Assembly: GCA_963808725.1 (NCBI GenBank)
Contig: CAWEGO010000002.1
Location: 1,178,001 to 1,242,000 of the forward strand
Direction: 5' to 3'
From: JAHFUA01 sp963808725
GTDB taxonomy: Bacteria; Acidobacteriota; Terriglobia; Terriglobales; Acidobacteriaceae
Length of the DNA stretch: 64,000 nucleotides
In this document: in pieces, positions 30,047 through 37,903 of the stretch
Numbering within the stretch: position 1 is the stretch's first letter
Layout: each line of letters opens with the position of its first letter
The notes under the pieces: model-generated
Databases searched by the model: none
The model's input: the letters and a program-made list of their open reading frames with translations, nothing else
What the model was told of the DNA's origin: nothing
Translations under genes and position numbers: made by a program

Positions 30047-31170
30047 ACCCGCGCCGGCCACAGGGTAACGCTATGCTGAAATCATCCTCGATAGCTCTGC
30101 TACTGGTGCTGTTCCTCGCGATGCCGGTGCTGGCAGGTGATGCCTCCTCCCCCGGGCCGTCGCCTATGCCCGGCTACGGAGAAGTCTATGGCTCCTACAT
30201 GGGGATCGATATGCAGGAGGTCACCCACGACCGCGTGGCGGCGCTGAAGCTGAAAGAAGAACGCGGCGCCGAGATCACCATGGTGGATCACGACGCGCCC
30301 GCGGGCCAAGCCGGCCTGAAGGAACATGACGTTATCCTGGAGTTCAACGGAACCAAGGTGCAAGGGACAGAGCAGCTGCGGCGGCTGATCCATGAAACCC
30401 CTCCGGGACGCACCGTGCAGTTGCTCATCAGCCGCGACGGCCAGCCCATGAGCATCTCGCTGACGCTGGCCGACAAGAAAGCATATTTCGCGCAGTATCC
30501 CAAGAAGCTTGAGGCGCATGAGGCGCACGAAATGCCCCCGATGCCTGCGATGCCGCCGATGCCGCCCATGCCTCCGATGCCATCAATCGACGTGGGCGTC
30601 CATGGCGGCTCCGGCTATGGCCTGGTGGTCGACAACCTGACGCCGCAGCTCGGGGAGTACTTTGGGGTGAAGAACGGCGAGGGCGTGCTGGTGAAGTCGG
30701 TGGAGGAGGGCACGCCGGGCAAGGCCGCGGGCTTCAGGGCGGGCGACGTGATCGTGCGCGTGAACAATCAGAAGGTCGCCGACCGCGGCGACTGGCGTTC
30801 GGCCATCCGCGCGAATCGTGCCAGCAAGCTGACGGTGGGCATTGTCCGCGACCGCCGCGAGCAGAGCCTCACCATCAGTCTTCCCGAGTCGAGTCGCAAC
30901 CATTCCTCGCTGCACGTTCCCTCCGCGGTGGTGGACCTGGATCTTGACTTGGACCTTGACCAGTTGCGGACGGAACTCGCAGAACTGCGGCCGGAGCTGG
31001 AACGCGCGCGAATCATGGCGCTGGAGGAAGGACGCAAAGCTATGGACGTGAATGCGGACGAGATTCGGCGTGCTGTGGATGAGGCCAAGAAGCAGCTCGA
31101 TCGCGAGATGAAGCGCTGGCAGAACGAACTGGAGAAGGCGCAGAACGAATCGAAGGCGCTGCAGGATTAG
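30043..31170 (+). CDS. Secreted protein with two PDZ domains and C-terminal coiled coil
   Basis: 375 residues. The ATG at 30043 overlaps the previous stop; an ATG at 30073 gives a shorter signal peptide (MLKSSSIALLLVLFLAMPVLAG). PDZ 1 spans about 40-150 (GAEITMVDHDAPAGQAGLKEHDVILEFNG). A Met/Pro linker of repeated MPPMP units follows, then PDZ 2, about 190-290 (GVLVKSVEEGTPGKAAGFRAGDVIVRVNN, in parts), then a charged coiled coil (RTELAELRPELERARIMALEEGRKA). No protease domain is present, so it is not a complete DegP/HtrA; it is more likely a scaffold or sensor binding exposed C termini in the periplasm. Fourth gene of the sigma operon. Confidence 0.85.
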   Translation: MNPRRPQGNAMLKSSSIALLLVLFLAMPVLAGDASSPGPSPMPGYGEVYGSYMGIDMQEVTHDRVAALKLKEERGAEITMVDHDAPAGQAGLKEHDVILEFNGTKVQGTEQLRRLIHETPPGRTVQLLISRDGQPMSISLTLADKKAYFAQYPKKLEAHEAHEMPPMPAMPPMPPMPPMPSIDVGVHGGSGYGLVVDNLTPQLGEYFGVKNGEGVLVKSVEEGTPGKAAGFRAGDVIVRVNNQKVADRGDWRSAIRANRASKLTVGIVRDRREQSLTISLPESSRNHSSLHVPSAVVDLDLDLDLDQLRTELAELRPELERARIMALEEGRKAMDVNADEIRRAVDEAKKQLDREMKRWQNELEKAQNESKALQD

Positions 31171-31257
31171 AAAAAACAGCCACGGATTTGCGCGGATAGT
31201 CACGGATTCTTGCGGTTCTTGATTCGTGACCATCCGTGTAGATCCGTGGCGTCTTTT
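31171..31257. terminator. Bidirectional terminator between the PDZ gene and fabF
   Basis: AAAAAACAGCCACGGAT (from 31171) mirrors ATCCGTGGCGTCTTTTT (31242-31257; exact GCCACGGAT/ATCCGTGGC stem) around copies of CGGATAGTCACGGATTC. A and T runs on both sides suit two converging genes. The words belong to the ATCCGTG repeat family found at four other places in the window. Confidence 0.6.
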
Positions 31258-31260
31258 TGC

Positions 31261-32502
31261 TTACTCCGTCCAGCGCCGGAACGCCAGACATCCATTCGTT
31301 CCCCCGAATCCGAACGAATTGCTCAAGGCGACGTCCACATCAGCCTTGCGGGCGGTGTTTGGCACGTAATCCAGGTCGCATTCGGGGTCGGGTTGCTCAT
31401 GGTTGATCGTGGGCGGCAGAATCTGGTCGCGCAGGGCCAACACCGTGATCCCGGCTTCGAGGCCGCCGGCACCGCCCAGCAGGTGTCCAGTCATGGACTT
31501 GGTGGAGCTTACCGCCACCTTCCTGGCGTGCTCGCCGAGGGCGCGCTTGATGGCGATGGTCTCCAGGCGGTCACCGATGGGGGTCGAGGTGCCGTGGGCG
31601 TTGATGTATCCCACCTGTTCGGGGGTGATCTTGGCGTCGCGCATGGCGTTGACCATCACGCGGCGGCCGCCGTCGCCCTCTTCCGCCGGCTGGGTGATGT
31701 GGTAGGCGTCGCCGCTCATGCCATAGCCGATGATTTCGGCGATGATCCGGGCGCTGCGCCGGCGTGCGAATTCCAGCTCTTCCAGGATCAGGATGCCGGC
31801 GCCTTCGCCCACCACGAAGCCGTCGCGACCGGCGTCCCAGGGACGGCTGGCGCGCTCCGGATCGTCATTGCGGGTGGAGAGCGCGCGCATGGCGGCAAAC
31901 CCGCCGACGCCCATGGGAGTGATGGCGGCCTCGCTGCCGCCGGCGATCATCACGTCGGCGTCGCAGCGGGCGATGATCTTGAAGCTGTCGCCGATGGAGT
32001 GCGCGCTCGAGGTGCAGGCGGTGGCGGTGGCCTCGTTCGGCCCCTTGGCGCCGTAGCGGATGCTCACATGCCCCGCCGCCAGATTGATGATGGTGGCGGG
32101 GATGAAAAAAGGCGAAATCTTGCGCGGTCCGCCCTGCAGCAGCGCCGAGTGCTCGCGCTCGATCACGTCGAAGCCGCCAATACCGGAGCCGATGTGCACG
32201 CCCACACGCTCGGCAGTCTCCGGCGTGATCCCGAGGCCGGACATCTTCATGGCTTCGTCGGCCGCGGCCAGGGCCAGGTGGATGAACCGGCCCATCTTCT
32301 TGACTTCTTTTTTCTCGATGAACTGCAGGGGATCGAAGTTCTTCACTTCGGCGGCGATCTGGCAGGCGAAGCCGGTGGGGTCGAAGGCGGCGATGTGGGC
32401 GACGCCGCTCTTGCCGGCCTGCAGGTTGCGCCAGGTTTCTTCGCTGGTGTGGCCGACCGCGCAGATCAGTCCCACACCCGTGACCACGACGCGGCGGTTC
32501 AA
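31261..32502 (-). CDS. fabF: Beta-ketoacyl-ACP synthase II
   Basis: A 413-residue condensing enzyme of fatty-acid elongation. Catalytic Cys in TACTSSAHS (near 165), His in NAHGTSTPIGD (near 305) and His in KSMTGHLLGGAG (near 340); N terminus RRVVVTGVGLICAVG and C terminus SNSFGFGGTN. Followed upstream (minus strand) by acpP at 42 nt, the usual acpP-fabF order. Confidence 0.97.
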   Translation of the reverse strand: MNRRVVVTGVGLICAVGHTSEETWRNLQAGKSGVAHIAAFDPTGFACQIAAEVKNFDPLQFIEKKEVKKMGRFIHLALAAADEAMKMSGLGITPETAERVGVHIGSGIGGFDVIEREHSALLQGGPRKISPFFIPATIINLAAGHVSIRYGAKGPNEATATACTSSAHSIGDSFKIIARCDADVMIAGGSEAAITPMGVGGFAAMRALSTRNDDPERASRPWDAGRDGFVVGEGAGILILEELEFARRRSARIIAEIIGYGMSGDAYHITQPAEEGDGGRRVMVNAMRDAKITPEQVGYINAHGTSTPIGDRLETIAIKRALGEHARKVAVSSTKSMTGHLLGGAGGLEAGITVLALRDQILPPTINHEQPDPECDLDYVPNTARKADVDVALSNSFGFGGTNGCLAFRRWTE

Positions 32503-32543
32503 CGGTCAGAGTCCTCGTTGCGTGGGAGCCGGGCGGAAGGCGT

Positions 32544-32789
32544 TCACTTGGCGCCCTTGGCGTTCTTGGTGATGTAGTCCACCGCGTCCTTGACGGTGCG
32601 GATCTTCTCCGCGTCCTCGTCGGGGATCTCGATCTCGAAGGCCTCCTCGAAGGCCATCACCAGTTCGACCGTGTCCAGCGAATCGGCCCCCAGGTCGTCC
32701 ACGAAAGAGGCGTTGGCAGTGACCTCGCCTTCGTCCACGCCCAGTTGCTCGACGATGATCTGCTTTACTTTCTCCTCGACGGCTGCCAT
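32544..32789 (-). CDS. acpP: Acyl carrier protein
   Basis: An 81-residue ACP with the phosphopantetheine serine in DLGADSLDTVE and the usual acidic helix II/III (MAFEEAFEIEIPDEDAEKI). Immediately upstream of fabF. A second, very similar ACP gene lies just upstream, so the two arose by tandem duplication. Confidence 0.97.
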   Translation of the reverse strand: MAAVEEKVKQIIVEQLGVDEGEVTANASFVDDLGADSLDTVELVMAFEEAFEIEIPDEDAEKIRTVKDAVDYITKNAKGAK

Positions 32790-32875
32790 CGGTTGCGTTC
32801 TCCTTGACGGTCAAAAGCTCTGCGCCCGCAAGACCAGCGTCGGACCGCGGCGCTGTGCGGGCTGTCCGCGCCCAG

Positions 32876-33130
32876 TTATGCGGCTTTCTTTTCCACGTAG
32901 GCGATCGCGTCCTGGACGGTGCGGATGTTCTCCGCGTCCTCGTCGGGAATCTCGATCTCGAAGGCCTCCTCGAAGGCCATCACTAGTTCCACCGTATCCA
33001 GCGAGTCGGCGCCCAGGTCATCTACGAAGGAAGCCGTGGGCGTGACTTCCGCCTCGTCCACGCCCAACTGCTCCGAAACGATCTGCTTGATCTTCTCCGC
33101 TACGTTGGCTTTCGCCTTCACATCCGCCAT
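32876..33130 (-). CDS. Second acyl carrier protein (tandem paralogue)
   Basis: 84 residues, nearly identical to the adjacent ACP over the core, including DLGADSLDTVELVMAFEEA. It differs in an N-terminal ADVKAKAN extension and in the C terminus (DAIAYVEKKAA versus DAVDYITKNAKGAK). The serine attachment site is intact. It is first in an acp-acpP-fabF unit. Both are typical fatty-acid-synthesis ACPs rather than specialised ones; the reason for two is unknown. Confidence 0.95.
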   Translation of the reverse strand: MADVKAKANVAEKIKQIVSEQLGVDEAEVTPTASFVDDLGADSLDTVELVMAFEEAFEIEIPDEDAENIRTVQDAIAYVEKKAA

Positions 33131-33265
33131 GGCGTACCTGACCTCCGAATTTATCTAACAAAGCGACCAGTGTACTTGCGGGCGCGAACCTGTGTAAAGC
33201 GCAGAGAATCGGCCCCGGATCAACACGGATTACTGTGCGTGTTCCTCTGTGGGTACAATCCCGTC

Positions 33266-33715
33266 GTGCGCGCCGTGGTGCAACGCGTCCAACGAGCCCG
33301 CGTGACCGTCTGCGGCGAGACTGCCGGCGAGATCGCGCAGGGCTTGCTGGTGCTCGTCGGCGTCGGGCAGGATGACACCGAGGCCGCAGCCGACTATCTG
33401 GCCGAGAAGATCGCCGGGCTGCGTGTCTTCGAGGATGAAGCCGGGCGCATGAACCGCGCCGTTGGCGAGATCGGCGGGGCGGTGCTCGTGATCTCGCAAT
33501 TCACACTTTTCGGCGACGTGCGCCGCGGCAAGCGCCCGTCCTTCGACGCTGCCGCCCGTCCCGAATTGGCACGCCCGCTTTACGAATATTTCGTGGACAA
33601 GCTGCGCGCCAGCGGCCTGCGCTGCGAAACCGGACGCTTCCAGGAGATGATGCAGGTCGAGTTGGTGAACGACGGCCCGGTGACGATTCTGCTGGACTCG
33701 GAAAAAGCGTTCTAA
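33266..33715 (+). CDS. dtd: D-aminoacyl-tRNA deacylase
   Basis: A 149-residue Dtd that hydrolyses D-aminoacyl-tRNAs (and Gly-tRNA(Ala)). The GTG at 33266 gives the family start RAVVQRVQRARVTV. Active-site motifs SQFTLFGD and NDGPVTILLDS are intact. Confidence 0.95.
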   Translation: MRAVVQRVQRARVTVCGETAGEIAQGLLVLVGVGQDDTEAAADYLAEKIAGLRVFEDEAGRMNRAVGEIGGAVLVISQFTLFGDVRRGKRPSFDAAARPELARPLYEYFVDKLRASGLRCETGRFQEMMQVELVNDGPVTILLDSEKAF

Positions 33716-33733
33716 CCGATCATCGAGCATGAG

Positions 33734-33811
33734 TGTCATTCCGAGCGAAGCGAGGAATCTATGCTTTTTTTAAAACAAATGCATAGATGCCTCGCTGCGC
33801 TCGGCATGACA
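33734..33811. repeat. 31-bp near-perfect inverted repeat between converging dtd and folP
   Basis: The arms 33734-33764 and 33781-33811 match at 28 of 31 positions and contain CCGAGCGAAGCGAGG / CCTCGCTGCGCTCGG. A run of seven T follows the left arm. It could terminate transcription in both directions. Same REP-like family as 26822-26944. Confidence 0.75.
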
Positions 33812-33822
33812 CCTTGAAGAAA

Positions 33823-34707
33823 CTACGCCCCTGCCACTATCGCGTCGGCGATCTTTGCCGCCTGCGCCGCCGCCTTTACATCATGCACGCGTACGATATG
33901 GGCGCCCTTCAGGATGGCTGCCGTCATTGCCGCCAGGCTGCCGTAGAGGCGCTCCTGGGGTGGTGCGTCGCTGCCATCCCTGGCCAGCGTCCGGCCAATG
34001 AATGATTTGCGCGAGACGCCCGCCAGCAATGGATATCTGAGTTCCTGCAGCGCGTCGAAGTGCGCTAGCAGCGGATAGTTCTCGTCAAAGCTCTTGCCGA
34101 AGCCGAAGCCGGGATCGAGCACGATGCGCGTGCGAGCAACCCCGGCCATGAGCGCGGCCTCCGCGCCTCTGCGTAGTTCGCGCCTGACCGTGCCGGCTGG
34201 ATCAGCGAGCGGCGGCAGAGTGCGCCACTCCGCCGGGCGGCCGCGCATGTGCATCAGCACCACTCCGCACTTAAGGCCGGCCAGCGTGGGCGCCATCTCC
34301 GTGTCCCAGCGCAGCCCGCTGACGTCGTTGGCGATCTCCGCCCCGGCCTCGACCGCAGTCCGTGCCACCCGTGCCTTGTACGTATCGATCGACACGATCG
34401 CCTGCGACCGCTGGCGCAGCAACTCCTCGATCACCGGCATCACGCGGCGGAGCTCTTCTTCGGCTGGAACCGTCGGCTGTTCGGAAACCGCCGCTGCTCC
34501 CGGCCGCGTGGATTCCCCGCCGATGTCGAGGATGTCCGCGCCTTCATCGAGCAACTTGAGCGCGTGCTCTAGGGCGGCGCGCGGCTCGAAAAACCGGCCA
34601 CCATCGGAGAACGAGTCCGGCGTGACATTGAGCACGCCCATGATGAGCGTGCGCGGGCCCAGCTCCAGCGTGCGTGAGCGCAGTTGCCAGGTGTAGTGAG
34701 GGCGCAT
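33823..34707 (-). CDS. folP: Dihydropteroate synthase
   Basis: A 294-residue TIM-barrel enzyme joining 6-hydroxymethyl-dihydropterin diphosphate with p-aminobenzoate (folate pathway; sulfonamide target). Motifs: IMGVLNVTPDSFSDGG, DIGGESTRPGA, NDVSGL, VLMHMRG and LDPGFGFGKS, with the C-terminal RVHDV. Single gene converging on dtd. Confidence 0.96.
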   Translation of the reverse strand: MRPHYTWQLRSRTLELGPRTLIMGVLNVTPDSFSDGGRFFEPRAALEHALKLLDEGADILDIGGESTRPGAAAVSEQPTVPAEEELRRVMPVIEELLRQRSQAIVSIDTYKARVARTAVEAGAEIANDVSGLRWDTEMAPTLAGLKCGVVLMHMRGRPAEWRTLPPLADPAGTVRRELRRGAEAALMAGVARTRIVLDPGFGFGKSFDENYPLLAHFDALQELRYPLLAGVSRKSFIGRTLARDGSDAPPQERLYGSLAAMTAAILKGAHIVRVHDVKAAAQAAKIADAIVAGA

Positions 34708-34710
34708 GGA

Positions 34711-34790
34711 AAGTACCGAGTACCAAGTACCGAGTCGCTAGTTTAGTCTCGTTACTTGGTACTGGGTACTTGGTACTGGGTACTGGCTAC
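34711..34790. repeat. GTACC/GGTACT word repeat between folP and dacB
   Basis: AGTACCGAGTACCAAGTACCGAG (in overlapping units) at 34711-34734 and its complement-like TTGGTACTGGGTACTTGGTAC (in units) at 34756-34785 can pair across the spacer. It lies in the divergent promoter interval of folP and dacB. Same family at 22657-22685, 61032-61045 and 61165-61192. Confidence 0.65.
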
Positions 34791-34816
34791 TAACCCAGTG
34801 CTACAATCTCGCAGGT

Positions 34817-36356
34817 ATGTTCCGGCGCGCGCTTCCTGTCCTACTCTTGCTCTTCGCCATAGCTCCGCCCGCGATGGCGAAGCACGACCCGCTGGCGTCA
34901 CAGATCGAAACCATCCTCGCCCAACCCGACTTGGAGAGCGGGTTCTGGGGCATCGAGGTGGTTTCGCTGAAAGATGGCCGCACGCTGTTCGCGCTGAACT
35001 CCGACAAGCTGTTCACTCCGGCATCGAACACCAAGCTGTTCATCACGGCGGCGGCGCTGGCGCTGATCGGACCGCAGTACCGCTTCAAGACCACGGTCGA
35101 AACCGCCGGCGCGGTGGACAGGTACGGCCGTCTGGTGGGTGACCTGGTGCTCGTAGGACGCGGCGATCCCAATCTTTCCGGCCGGGTGCTGCCCTACGCC
35201 GGGCACACGCAGCGCACGCAGCCCTCGATCCGCGTCCTCGAACAACTGGCCGACCAGTTGGTGCAGAAGGGCGTGAAATTCATCGACGGCGATCTCGTTG
35301 CCGACGATTCCTACTACGCCTTCGAGCGCTACGGCGAAGGCTGGACGCAGGACGATCTGGTCTGGGAGTCGGGCGCGCCGGTTTCGGCGCTCAGCATCAA
35401 CGACAATGTGATGTTCGTCAACATCCTGCCCGCCGACCGCCCCGGCGAGAAGGCATTCGTCTCCATCGACCCGTTCGCCGACTACTATCATATCGACAAC
35501 CGTATCCTCACCACGCCTTCCGGCACCGGACCGCGCAAGATCTACATCAACCGCGAACCCGGCGCCAACGTGCTGACGCTTTGGGGCAATATCCCGGTGG
35601 ACGATCCCGGCGCCGGAGAAGCGCTGGCCATCGACGACCCGGCGGCGTTCGCGGGGCAACTCTTCCAGCGTTTGCTGGAGCAGCGCGGCATCGCGGTGTA
35701 TGGCAAGCCGCGCACCCGCCACACCGAACTGGCCAGCCTGCAGACGCTCTCGGTGACTGCCTTGGCCTCGGGCGGCGGAGATCGCGCAGCGTTGCGGCAG
35801 CCGCTGGTGCTGGCCAGCTATGAGTCCTCTCCGCTCATGGACGATCTGCAGGTCATCAACAAGGTCAGCCAGAACCTGCACGCCGAGCTGATACTCCGTT
35901 TGCTCGGCCGCGAGAAGGGCACTTCGGGCACCATCGAAGGCGGCCTGGAAGTGGAGCGCGGCTTCCTGACGCAAGCCGGCATCCAGCCCAACCAGTATGT
36001 GTTCTATGACGGCTCAGGCATGTCCCGCGAGAACCTGGTGACGCCGCACGCGGTGGTGCAACTGTTGCGCTACGCAGCCGCCCAGCCCTGGGGCAAGGCC
36101 TGGCAGGACACGCTGGCCATCGCCGGCATCGACGGCTCGCTTGCCAACCGCTTCAAAGGGGATGTCCGCCGAAGGCCGGGTGCGCGCCAAGACCGGCGCC
36201 CTGGGCCACGTCAACGCGCTCTCCGGTTATGCCACCACCGTGAACGGCGTGCCGGTGGCATTCTGCATCTTGGCCAACAACCACAAGCTTGCTACCAAGC
36301 GCGCGCTGGACGTACTCGACCAGATCATGCTGGCTATCGTGGGGAGTGGTAAGTAA
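34817..36356 (+). CDS. dacB: D-alanyl-D-alanine carboxypeptidase/endopeptidase, PBP4 type (single-base frameshift near the C terminus)
   Basis: Periplasmic peptidoglycan hydrolase of peptidase family S13. Signal peptide (ALPVLLLLFAIAPPAMA), SxxK in PASNTKLF (near residue 73), SxN in ALSIND (near 195) and the KTG triad in RAKTGALGHVNALSG. The last 65 residues, including KTG, are in another frame. One extra G in the GGGG run at 36158-36161 explains this (NRFKG continuing into MSAEGRVRAKTG). As written the protein would lose KTG and be inactive. A homopolymer error is the simplest explanation. Confidence 0.92.
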
Positions 36357-36511
36357 TAAGAGGCAAGTGGTAAGTGGCAAGCAGCCCGCCTTCGACTTGC
36401 CACGCATTTAGAGCCTGTAACAAGACGGTCTCGATTCGCGCCGATACACGTGGCCCGGCTCCAGCCCAACTCCCACTTGCGAGAAGAGCTGTCCTGAGCA
36501 GTCATCTGCGT

Positions 36512-36559
36512 CTATCGCGCGTTCACCCAGGCGTTTGACCCCACGAGCCGCAGGCTCAT
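36512..36559 (-). pseudogene. C-terminal remnant of the secreted protein gene at 37904-38683
   Basis: The minus strand reads M-S-L-R-LVGSNAWVNAR-stop, matching the C terminus KLVGSNAWVNAQ-stop of the gene ending at 37904. The DNA is identical over 28 nt (36517-36544 against 37909-37936). No further upstream similarity is seen, so this is a detached tail rather than a decayed full copy. Confidence 0.7.
36517..36544. repeat. 28-bp direct repeat, copy 1
   Basis: Identical to 37909-37936 in the same orientation. The two copies bracket the SDR gene and its flanks (about 1.36 kb between copies). Their placement at the 3' end of a coding gene resembles attachment-site duplication, but no integrase lies between them. 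Confidence 0.8.
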
Positions 36560-36580
36560 GCGTGACTATAATCAGCATGT

Positions 36581-36653
36581 TCGGCCTCCTTTCTCCCCGA
36601 GCCTTTGGTCGTTGAGCGCTACCAAATTTACTCGGGGCGTCTGAGGAGGCCGA
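36581..36653. repeat. Two-part dyad (possible structured RNA or terminator)
   Basis: TCGGCCTCC (36581-36589) pairs with GGAGGCCGA (36645-36653), and inside it CCCCGAG (36595-36601) pairs with CTCGGGG (36631-36637). The stems are separated by small asymmetric internal loops and close a 29-nt apical loop. Located about 105 bp past the 3' end of the SDR gene. Confidence 0.5.
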
Positions 36654-36759
36654 CGACTTTATGTCATCAACTACTCTGCACGGTGAAGCAGAGGTATGAT
36701 CCTGCGACGCCTAGCGTGCAAAAACGGAGCCGTGGTGGAAGGCTGATGCTTCCGGTCGC

Positions 36760-37527
36760 TCACGCAACACGCGGAGAGCGGACCTCCTTCTCTGGATTGT
36801 TGCTGTTGGTGGGCTGTTCGTGCAGCGGATCGAAATTGAGGTAGATGCCCTCTCGATCCGACAGTCCAGCCTTGACCTGCCGAGTCAGATCATCGGCGAG
36901 CACCTCATCGCGGCCGGCTTCGACTGCACTCAGCGCTTGTCGAACTACGTCTACAGGTGTGACCTTAGGAAGGGTGAGTCCGCTCGCCATATCCGTATCG
37001 ACCAGACCGGCATGCACGCCCACCACCTGCGTACCTTGCTCGCGTAAAGCGGTCCGTAGCCAGTTGGTCAAAGCCCACGCGGCGGCCTTGGAAGCGCTGT
37101 ACGTCCCGGCCGTCCCGGCCGATACCCAACTCAGCACAGAGAGAAGATTGACGATGGCGCCGCCGCCGTTCTTCGCCAGCACAGGAGCAAAGGCACGACT
37201 GACGAGCAGCGGTCCATAGTAGTTGGTCTCCATTTCTGATCGGGCCGTCTCGACGGAATCGGGCGCGAGAAAACCAGTCCGGAGCGCAACGCCGGCATTA
37301 TTGATGAGCAGGTTGACGTCGGTGCACTGCCTCGCGGCAGCAGCGACGTCTTCGGGGTTCGTCACGTCCAAACGAACGCGCTCGACGCCAGCGAGGGTGA
37401 TGCGCTCCGGCTGGCGCGCTGCGGCGTAGACCTTTCGCGCGCCGCCAGCGAGTAGTTCTTGCACAAATGCCAGACCGATCCCTCGGTTGGCGCCTGTTAC
37501 GAATGCGACTGAGTCACGGATCTTCAT
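36760..37527 (-). CDS. Short-chain dehydrogenase/reductase
   Basis: A 255-residue classical SDR: nucleotide-binding TGANRGIG (residues 10-17), NNAG (near 90), the active-site Ser (LLSVLSW near 132), and YxxxK (YSASKAA near 145). The substrate cannot be inferred. AGGAGAA precedes the ATG at 37527. It sits alone between the 28-bp direct repeats, and a perfect inverted repeat (37571-37599) lies in its promoter region, so it may be an acquired cassette (inference). Confidence 0.9.
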   Translation of the reverse strand: MKIRDSVAFVTGANRGIGLAFVQELLAGGARKVYAAARQPERITLAGVERVRLDVTNPEDVAAAARQCTDVNLLINNAGVALRTGFLAPDSVETARSEMETNYYGPLLVSRAFAPVLAKNGGGAIVNLLSVLSWVSAGTAGTYSASKAAAWALTNWLRTALREQGTQVVGVHAGLVDTDMASGLTLPKVTPVDVVRQALSAVEAGRDEVLADDLTRQVKAGLSDREGIYLNFDPLHEQPTNSNNPEKEVRSPRVA

Positions 37528-37570
37528 AGGTAATTCTCCTGTCTCGACGACAAATGCGCCGATATTAGTA

Positions 37571-37599
37571 GGCCCGGTTTTAAACCATGGGACCGGGCC
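37571..37599. promoter_or_regulatory. Inverted repeat upstream of the SDR gene (candidate operator)
   Basis: GGCCCGGT (37571-37578) and ACCGGGCC (37592-37599) form an 8-bp perfect dyad enclosing GGTTTTAAACC-like sequence, 44-72 bp upstream of the SDR start. The position suits a TetR-type operator, although no regulator gene is adjacent. Confidence 0.4.
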
Positions 37600-37903
37600 G
37601 GTGCGATCATTTCCCAGTAGGTCCGATCCGCTGCGAGACCGAACGGTTGCAACGGTCCGATCCTGGAGCGTGTCTATTCACGTGATCTCGGCAGAACGCC
37701 TTTTGCCCCCAACTGAACAGAACCGCTTGCGTGCGCGGTTACTCTCCTCGTTGCCATAAATCCTCCTGTGAATCATGAGTTGTTGTTGAACACAGTTATG
37801 CGACCGCCTATTGCTCTCGCGTTACGCCACCACCTCGAAGACACCTGCTCCGATGCCTTGCGAGTCGCCGTTCAGCGAGACGCGGTTCCGTCCAGCTATT
37901 TAC
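37600..37903. other. Gene-free spacer upstream of the SDR gene
   Basis: About 300 bp with no convincing open frame on either strand. The sequence is less GC-rich than average in its last 100 bp. I see nothing further in it. Confidence 0.4.

Larger units (their letters stand above)
36357..36759. other. 403-bp gene-poor spacer with a gene-tail remnant and a strong dyad
   Basis: It contains, in order, GGCAAGTGGTAAGTGGCAAG word repeats (36363-36382), the 15-codon tail remnant at 36512-36559, and a two-part dyad at 36581-36653. No intact gene is visible. Confidence 0.5.

Noticed and set aside
33266..34707. dtd-folP as an operon
   Set aside because: The genes converge and are separated by a 31-bp inverted repeat.
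37487..37759. 90-residue plus-strand open frame upstream of the SDR gene (considered as a TetR-like regulator)
   Set aside because: No helix-turn-helix pattern, starts inside the SDR gene, low-complexity composition.
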